30,161 nt of DNA from Spirochaetota bacterium (lineage in GTDB: Bacteria > Spirochaetota > UBA4802 > UB4802): positions 1 to 30,161 of the forward strand of contig JAKPOE010000189.1 in the NCBI GenBank assembly GCA_029548025.1, read 5' to 3'. A program made the position numbers and the translations under genes. Below, piece after piece: positions 25,321 through 30,161 of the stretch. Position 1 is the stretch's first letter, and the number at the start of each line of letters is the position of its first letter. The notes beneath the pieces were generated by a model. It was not told the DNA's origin. It did no database searches and saw nothing but the letters and a program-made list of their open reading frames with translations.

Positions 25321-26130
25321 ATGCTACACAATCCCAATGTTGTATTTGCCTTCATTTTAACATTGTTAGCAGGACTTGCAACTGGTATAGGGAGTGCAAT
25401 CTCAATCATCAGCAAAAAAACCAATACAAAGGTACTATCGCTTGCATTGGGATTTTCGGCTGGTGTAATGATCTATGTTTCCATGATGGAGATACTTTCA
25501 AAATCATTTGATGTATTGTACCATGAATATGGAAAGTCAGGAGGCTGGTTTGCATTAATATCCTTTTTCGGTGGCATAGCATTAACAGGAATAATTGATA
25601 TTATTGTTCCATCGGCAGAAAATCCGCATGAGATAAAGCGTGTTGAAACTATGCCTCTGCCAGCAACAAACCGGGAGCAGCAGCTTATGAGGCTTGGGCT
25701 TTTATCAGCCCTTGCTATTGGCATACACAATTTTCCAGAAGGGCTGGCTACATTTGTTGCTGCTCTCCATGATACAAAGGTTGGGATTCCTATTGCAATT
25801 GCTATTGCGCTGCATAACATCCCTGAAGGTATTGCTGTTGCTGTGCCTATATTCCATGCAACCAAGAGCAGAAGAAAAGCTTTTGTATATTCTTTTATTT
25901 CCGGATTAGCAGAACCTGTTGGAGCGTTAATAGGTTTTTTAATCCTATTACCCTACATGTCCGACACCATCTTTGGGATTGTATTTGGATGTATTGCAGG
26001 CATTATGGTGTTCATATCAGTGGATGAATTATTACCATCAGCAATAAAATATGGTGAGCACCATTATTCAATTTTAGGATTTATCTCTGGCATGTTTATC
26101 ATGTCGGTATCGCTTATACTATTACAATAA
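25321..26130 (+). CDS. zupT: ZIP-family metal transporter, ZupT type
   Basis: 269 aa, about eight transmembrane segments. The two metal-binding helices carry HNFPEG and HNIPEG, diagnostic for ZIP transporters; GFSAGVMIYVSMMEI and FISVDELLPSA are also typical of ZupT. It imports Zn2+ and perhaps other divalent cations across the inner membrane. The charged loop between helices 3 and 4 is short, as in bacterial members. It is translated directly after the nitroreductase gene and shares its palindrome-containing promoter. Confidence 0.93.
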   Translation: MLHNPNVVFAFILTLLAGLATGIGSAISIISKKTNTKVLSLALGFSAGVMIYVSMMEILSKSFDVLYHEYGKSGGWFALISFFGGIALTGIIDIIVPSAENPHEIKRVETMPLPATNREQQLMRLGLLSALAIGIHNFPEGLATFVAALHDTKVGIPIAIAIALHNIPEGIAVAVPIFHATKSRRKAFVYSFISGLAEPVGALIGFLILLPYMSDTIFGIVFGCIAGIMVFISVDELLPSAIKYGEHHYSILGFISGMFIMSVSLILLQ

Positions 26131-26222
26131 ATTTTATCTTTGCACTACACTATTAATTTGACAACAAGTAGTTTTTTTTGTAATGTAATAGTTTCAAAAT
26201 TAAACAATGAAAGGATTAGATA

Positions 26223-26996
26223 ATGAATAGTAATAGTTTCCATGAGATAGTTGATGATATTGTGATAATCACCCTAAACAGGCCAAAAGTTCGTAATGCC
26301 ATTGACCGTGATACTGCCGATGAGTTGAGTAATGCTTTTCAACAATTTGATGCCAACAAAAATTTAAAAGTTGCAATCTTAACCGGAGCCGGGGGCAATT
26401 TCTGTTCCGGCGCTGATCTACTGGCAATTGCTGAGGATGGACACCGTAAAAACAGGCTTAATCCAAACATCAAGGATAATGGGCCTCTTGGACCAACGCG
26501 CATGTTGCTTTCAAAGCCTGTTATTGCAGCAATATCAGGGTATGCAGTGGCAGGGGGGCTGGAATTAGCCTGCTGGTGCGATATTCGCATGGCTGATATG
26601 ACTGCTAAATTTGGTGTGTTTTGCAGACGATTTGGCGTTCCACTTATTGACGGAGGTACTCAACGGTTGCCCCGCTTAATTGGATTAAGCAGAGCATTAG
26701 ATTTAATTATTACTGGCAGGGAAATTAATGCAGAAGAAGCATATCAGTTTGGATTGGTCAACTATCTCGTTACAGATAAAGATATAAAACAGGCAGCACT
26801 GGAATTGGCTCACAAGATTGCTTCCTTCCCACAACAATGTATGCGAAGTGACAGGATGGCAGTTTATAAGGGTTTTAATATGCCATTATCTGAAGCTCTG
26901 GAAATAGAATTTGCCAGAGGAACTGATGTCATACGCAACGGTGAAACATTGGAAGGTGCAAAATTATTTGCACAGCAAAAAGGAAATAAGATTTAA
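26223..26996 (+). CDS. Crotonase-family enoyl-CoA hydratase-like protein
   Basis: 257 aa. Oxyanion-hole segments are intact (FCSGADL at 60-66; GYAVAGGLELA with Glu114). The second catalytic Glu of rat crotonase falls on Cys134 in FGVFCRRFGVPLIDGGTQRL. That CRRxGVPLIDGGT form is a recognisable crotonase subgroup whose reaction may not be plain hydration. It could act with the acyl-CoA operon at the left end of the window, but it is transcribed separately (92 bp after zupT, own AAAGGA ribosome site). Confidence 0.88.
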   Translation: MNSNSFHEIVDDIVIITLNRPKVRNAIDRDTADELSNAFQQFDANKNLKVAILTGAGGNFCSGADLLAIAEDGHRKNRLNPNIKDNGPLGPTRMLLSKPVIAAISGYAVAGGLELACWCDIRMADMTAKFGVFCRRFGVPLIDGGTQRLPRLIGLSRALDLIITGREINAEEAYQFGLVNYLVTDKDIKQAALELAHKIASFPQQCMRSDRMAVYKGFNMPLSEALEIEFARGTDVIRNGETLEGAKLFAQQKGNKI

Positions 26997-27051
26997 CTAT
27001 TGATGAATGATAAATTGCCGTTGTGGTACACTAATTTTTTACAAAGCTACA

Positions 27052-27582
27052 CTATTCATTAACTAAAATGCCATTAATAAAACGTCCCTTTAATGTACGG
27101 CCATCAGGATAGATAAGAGTTCCTTTGCCCTCAATCCTGTTATCGACAAACTCACCTTCATATCGTGTACCATCAGGCCATTCCAATATACCAATACCAT
27201 TAGCTTTACCCTTTACCATTGGGCCTGTGTATATCTTACCGTCAGCATATATATATTTCCCTTTTCCTGTAATCTCATCGTTGTAAAATTCTCCTCTGTA
27301 AGAACTACCATCAGGCCATGTCATAACACCATAGCCATGCCTTTTGCCATCAACATAAATTCCCGTGTATGTCATACCATTTGCCCATGTATAGGTACCC
27401 TGCCCATGGAACTTGCCTGATTTAAAGTTACCAGCATACATTGTACCATCTTCCCAGACATACACACCATACCCCTCATCACACTTACCTTCAATACATC
27501 CCACTTTTTTTTGCTGTGTTGCACAACCTGAAAAAAGAGCGTATACAAGTAAAACAATAATTATACTGTTGTAGCCTTTCAT
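27052..27582 (-). CDS. MORN-repeat lipoprotein
   Basis: 176 aa from the ATG after GGAGGTTGG; an upstream in-frame ATG would hide the signal. The lipobox ALFSGC makes it a lipoprotein. After a short linker come about six 23-residue MORN repeats of the form G.G.Y.W.DG..Y.G.F..G, ending at the C-terminus. Such repeats form an elongated beta sheet; in bacteria they are thought to act at the membrane as binding surfaces. No enzymatic domain is present. The cupin gene lies 53 bp upstream on the same strand. Confidence 0.88.
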   Translation of the reverse strand: MKGYNSIIIVLLVYALFSGCATQQKKVGCIEGKCDEGYGVYVWEDGTMYAGNFKSGKFHGQGTYTWANGMTYTGIYVDGKRHGYGVMTWPDGSSYRGEFYNDEITGKGKYIYADGKIYTGPMVKGKANGIGILEWPDGTRYEGEFVDNRIEGKGTLIYPDGRTLKGRFINGILVNE

Positions 27583-27635
27583 TTTCCAACCTCCATCAAA
27601 TAAAAAATACTTTCCAAAAAATATGACAATCAACA

Positions 27636-27905
27636 CTATTTAAAATTATAGTGCTTTCGTATTGGTTTTTTCACATGCCATGTGCATTGTATACCTTTTG
27701 GACAGGTAACAAAATCACCAGCACCAAATCGCACCTTTTGCCCATCAACGGTATCAACCTCAACTTCACCCTCAAGAACATAAAATTGCTCGGTTGTATC
27801 ATAAAACCAATCAAAATCGGATATCTCCTTCTGCCATATTGGCCAAGACAATACGCCTTGTTTTTTAAGGTCATCTTCTGCTATTTTTTCAACAGTAATT
27901 TTCAT
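27636..27905 (-). CDS. Small cupin-domain protein (DUF861/cupin_3 type)
   Basis: 89 aa. The start chosen is nine bases after GGAGA; an ATG two codons earlier is only three bases from it. The protein is a single cupin barrel: EQFYVLEGEVEVDT and FGAGDFVTCPKGIQCTWHV, with the family-typical WPIWQKEISDFDWFYD before it. It resembles stand-alone cupin_3 proteins (ureidoglycine aminohydrolase-like fold) of unknown function. Metal ligands are incomplete compared with classical cupins: Glu and a late His are visible. Confidence 0.85.
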   Translation of the reverse strand: MKITVEKIAEDDLKKQGVLSWPIWQKEISDFDWFYDTTEQFYVLEGEVEVDTVDGQKVRFGAGDFVTCPKGIQCTWHVKKPIRKHYNFK

Positions 27906-27941
27906 GGGCATTCTTCTCCAAAATAAAATTATGCGTCAATA

Positions 27942-28018
27942 TCATTCCGGGCTTGACCTATAATCAAAATAATTATCATAAATCCTGAAACCTGAGCATC
28001 ATATGATTCAGAATGACA
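27942..28018. repeat. Intergenic repeat element, TCATTCCGG...CAGAATGACA
   Basis: A 77-bp stretch bounded by TCATTCCGG and TTCAGAATGACA, whose ends are imperfect inverted repeats. It is related to the cluster at 11647-11837. Confidence 0.55.
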
Positions 28019-28028
28019 CGTCCAGCAT

Positions 28029-28104
28029 TGTCATTCTGAGGGATGCAATTCCAAAGAATTTGTTTGTTTATAAAGAAGATTCTTCGCTATTGCTCAGGAT
28101 GACA
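28029..28104. repeat. Intergenic repeat element, TGTCATTCTGAG...CTCAGGATGACA
   Basis: A 76-bp element with 12-bp terminal inverted repeats (one mismatch) and inner complementary segments (AAAGAAT/ATTCTT). It has no coding capacity and is probably a miniature element or RNA hairpin. It directly follows the element at 27942. Confidence 0.65.
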
Positions 28105-28159
28105 TTGCATTAATACTAAGATCATTTACTGTTACATCGTATCTTGCTATCACCGATAA

Positions 28160-28873
28160 TCACCACTGATAACTTTGCACAACAATAACACCCATCTTTT
28201 CAGCTTCATCCAAAAAATCTTTTTTGGCAAAATGGGTAACCAGTAATCGTACAACCTCAACATCACCAAATTCAGCTTTTACAGCATTCACCTTATCTTC
28301 AAGTTCAGAAAAAACATCTTTCCGCCAGGTAGATTCTAACCGTATTTTTGATTCACCTACTATAAAAACCTCTTTACCGTCTTTCATAGCTCTGGCAAAA
28401 AAATTTATTTCTTTTCCACCTATTTCTGCTCTTACTATTCGCTCTTTGATAGTATATCCATACTTTTCCTTCAGTACCGCAGGCAAATGCCTATATGCTT
28501 CATTTTCAAATGCATAGCTAAAACTTCTTGATAACCCTCCTAATTCTACTCTTGTATCATGTAATCCTGCTACAAGACTTTTAACTTCTATTTCAGTACG
28601 TTTTTGAGCATCAGCAAGCTCTTTTTGAGCTTCAGCTAACTCTGCTACTCGTTGTTCAGTCTTCTTCTGTGCTTGTGTTAACTCTGCTACCTGCTGCTCA
28701 GTCTTCTTCTGTACCTGTGTTAACTCTTTTTGGGCTTTTGCAATATCCTTAACAATAGATTTTAACTCTGAAAAATCTTCTTTTGTTACATGAACCTCAT
28801 TGATGCGATCATCAATAATTTTAACAATCTGCCTCTTGACTTCTGGTGTTATCGTAAATCGAGCTGACGGCAT
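28160..28873 (-). CDS. Coiled-coil protein with C-terminal PD-(D/E)XK-like domain (DUF3782 type)
   Basis: 237 aa from the ATG after GGGGGAT. Residues about 35-115 are a coiled coil of repeated 14-residue units (LTQ/AxAQKKTEQxVAE). The C-terminal half carries a nuclease-like core: EINFFARAM, then EVFIVGESKIRL with the ExK motif, then a helix and VVRLLVTHF. Similar proteins are common in uncultured bacteria and cyanobacteria, often in multiple copies. They have a restriction-endonuclease-like fold with no established activity. No partner gene is evident; the gene stands alone between repeats and the thioredoxin gene. Confidence 0.8.
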   Translation of the reverse strand: MPSARFTITPEVKRQIVKIIDDRINEVHVTKEDFSELKSIVKDIAKAQKELTQVQKKTEQQVAELTQAQKKTEQRVAELAEAQKELADAQKRTEIEVKSLVAGLHDTRVELGGLSRSFSYAFENEAYRHLPAVLKEKYGYTIKERIVRAEIGGKEINFFARAMKDGKEVFIVGESKIRLESTWRKDVFSELEDKVNAVKAEFGDVEVVRLLVTHFAKKDFLDEAEKMGVIVVQSYQW

Positions 28874-29136
28874 AGTATCCCCCTTTTTATTTTTATCTTT
28901 CAATATTTTACCCCTGGTACTCATCAATGATACTATATATAAATACTGTTTTAATTTCAAGAAAAATTATAGACTTCTAAAAAACATCTTCCGCACCCCA
29001 TAAGTAATAAACAAATATAGTTATACCAATAGTTTTGATTCAAAAATGTTTCAAAAATTAATTTTCACTATACACCCTTTGATTTTGTAAATTTAAAAAA
29101 AATTGTAAATAACTATCGCCAATAAAAATATTTTTG

Positions 29137-29165
29137 TTGTCAGTATTTAAGAATTTTATTATATT
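29137..29165 (+). promoter_or_regulatory. Promoter of the thioredoxin gene
   Basis: TTGTCA (29137-29142), 17-base spacer, TATATT (29160-29165), about 33 bases before the ATG. A GGCGATAG-family motif lies 17 bases upstream of the -35 box. Confidence 0.65.
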
Positions 29166-29198
29166 CTTAATATATATTTCAATAACGGAGGCTCTTTA

Positions 29199-29510
29199 AT
29201 GGCTTTAATTCAGGAAGTTACCGATGCAACATTTGACTCATCAGTGTTGCAAACAAGTGGAAAAGTACTGGTTGATTTTTGGGCTCCATGGTGTGTCCCC
29301 TGTAGATTACAAACGCCAATTTTAGAAAGGCTTGTATCAAATGGCATCAATGCAAAAATAGTTAAATGCAATACCGATGTTAATCACGGTACTGCCCAAA
29401 AGTTTGGCATAAGCGCTATACCAACTCTTATACTTTTTGACAATGGTAAAGAAATTGACCGTATGGTTGGTGTGCAGCCCGAAGAAGTCTTGAAGCGAAG
29501 ACTCCAATAG
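29199..29510 (+). CDS. trxA: Thioredoxin
   Basis: 103 aa, cytoplasmic. The active site is WAPWCVPCR (Cys32, Cys35) with Val in place of the usual Gly, and SAIPTLILFDNG carries the cis-proline Pro75. It reduces protein disulfides and would be the natural electron donor for the ArsC and the MsrBA encoded in this window, both thioredoxin-dependent families. CGGAGG precedes the ATG, and a 12-bp hairpin follows the stop. Confidence 0.95.
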   Translation: MALIQEVTDATFDSSVLQTSGKVLVDFWAPWCVPCRLQTPILERLVSNGINAKIVKCNTDVNHGTAQKFGISAIPTLILFDNGKEIDRMVGVQPEEVLKRRLQ

Positions 29511-29526
29511 CCCCCTACTGTTGTAT

Positions 29527-29557
29527 CAATACGGCTGATTACTCAGCCGTATTGTTT
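29527..29557 (+). terminator. Hairpin terminator after trxA
   Basis: Perfect 12-bp stem CAATACGGCTGA/TCAGCCGTATTG with a TTAC loop. It is followed by only TTTAAT, so the T tract is short. It may serve both trxA and the convergent ABC gene. Confidence 0.7.
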
Positions 29558-29618
29558 AATGAAAAAAATTTACAAACCGTTAAGCAACCCAATGCAGGTA
29601 TATTTTTACCAAGTATTT

Positions 29619-30161
29619 TTATTTAACATAAGAAAAGATGCGCGAATTATGTTGAAAGATACCTACAGAACATCCCATGACCTTACTTATGACATCTTCA
29701 TTAAGCAAAATATTTTTAGTGCCAGCATACATACATTGCCCATTATTCAAAAGTAGCACCCTGTTTATCCATGGCATTATTTCATCAACATGATGCGTAA
29801 CATAGATAATATGTTTACCTGTTTTAATCAGCATGGTTAATTGCTGCAAAAATTCTTCGCGAGCCTTCATATCCAGACCATTGCATGGTTCATCCAGGAT
29901 AAGAATATCCGGGTCATAAACAAGTGCCCGCCCGATGAGAACACGTTTTTGCTCCCCATACGAAAGCTTGCCAAACGGAGTCTGTGCATAGTGTACCAGT
30001 TCAAGTGAGTGTAAAATAGTCAATGCTTTTTGTTCCATGGCAGGCGATAGCTCCTGGTATAAGCCCATGCTGCTGAAAAATCCTGATGCAACTACTTCAG
30101 CAACCATGGTTTCCTGTGGGTAGTGTGTTTGTAGATAATCACTGACAATACCAATGTGTTT
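29619..30161 (-). CDS. ABC transporter ATP-binding protein, C-terminal part (cut by window edge)
   Basis: The frame is open through the window edge, so at least 180 residues are seen and the Walker A region is missing. Visible are the signature loop KLSYGEQKRVLIGRAL, Walker B plus D-loop ILILDEPCNGLD, and the H-loop YVTHHVDEI. The signature LSYGE and the lack of a fused membrane domain fit the ModF/YlmA-like ATPases that occur as separate subunits. The partner genes would lie to the right. Substrate unknown. Confidence 0.85.
   Translation of the reverse strand, partial: KHIGIVSDYLQTHYPQETMVAEVVASGFFSSMGLYQELSPAMEQKALTILHSLELVHYAQTPFGKLSYGEQKRVLIGRALVYDPDILILDEPCNGLDMKAREEFLQQLTMLIKTGKHIIYVTHHVDEIMPWINRVLLLNNGQCMYAGTKNILLNEDVISKVMGCSVGIFQHNSRIFSYVK

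Overview
The window is about 30 kb of compact, AT-rich bacterial DNA (roughly 35-40 % GC by eye). The cell is Gram-negative: there is a porin with a signal peptide and a C-terminal Phe, and there are lipoboxes on two secreted proteins. A fused MsrB-MsrA in B-to-A order, tandem class III cyclase-like proteins, an RsbU/SpoIIE-type phosphatase and a CoA/thiolase gene set would fit a free-living spirochaete (Leptospira/Turneriella-like or an uncultured relative). That placement is an inference with moderate to low confidence; no rRNA or marker gene is present.

Layout. 1-3.5 kb (minus strand): an acyl-CoA operon of MaoC hydratase, SDR dehydrogenase, an HMG-CoA-synthase-like protein fused to a DUF35 Zn-ribbon/OB domain, and a thiolase cut by the window edge. 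3.7-5.1 kb: a membrane PP2C phosphatase. 5.1-8.8 kb (minus): an arsenic island reading arsR, COG0701 permease, redox mini-protein, ACR3, arsC. 9.2-11.5 kb: a membrane M28 peptidase whose 3' end runs into tRNA-Arg, then tRNA-Pro and a GDPD phosphodiesterase. 11.6-18.5 kb: an envelope/glycan block with a frameshifted GH43-like gene, a 974-aa membrane-anchored glycosidase-like protein, a HAD lipoprotein and a GH18-like protein. 18.5-21.7 kb: porin, MsrBA and an XRE-cupin regulator. 21.9-23.8 kb: two overlapping cyclase-like genes, then YhbY. 24.5-27 kb (plus): nitroreductase, ZIP transporter, crotonase. 27-30.2 kb: MORN lipoprotein, cupin, coiled-coil nuclease-fold protein, thioredoxin and a partial ABC ATPase.

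Two observations stand out. First, the octamer GGCGATAG occurs ten times on both strands, in genes (several reading frames) and between genes, far above what composition predicts; it usually extends to GGCGATAGTTAY or GGCGATAGCTCM. It looks like a DNA-level iterated signal (HIP1-, uptake- or chi-like). Second, the two coupled cyclase-like proteins have lost complementary halves of the class III active site: one keeps both metal aspartates, the other keeps the transition-state asparagine. This is the pattern of the mammalian C1/C2 adenylyl cyclase halves.

Intergenic space otherwise holds TCATTCYGRG-type inverted repeats, several good sigma70-like promoters and three palindromic operator candidates.
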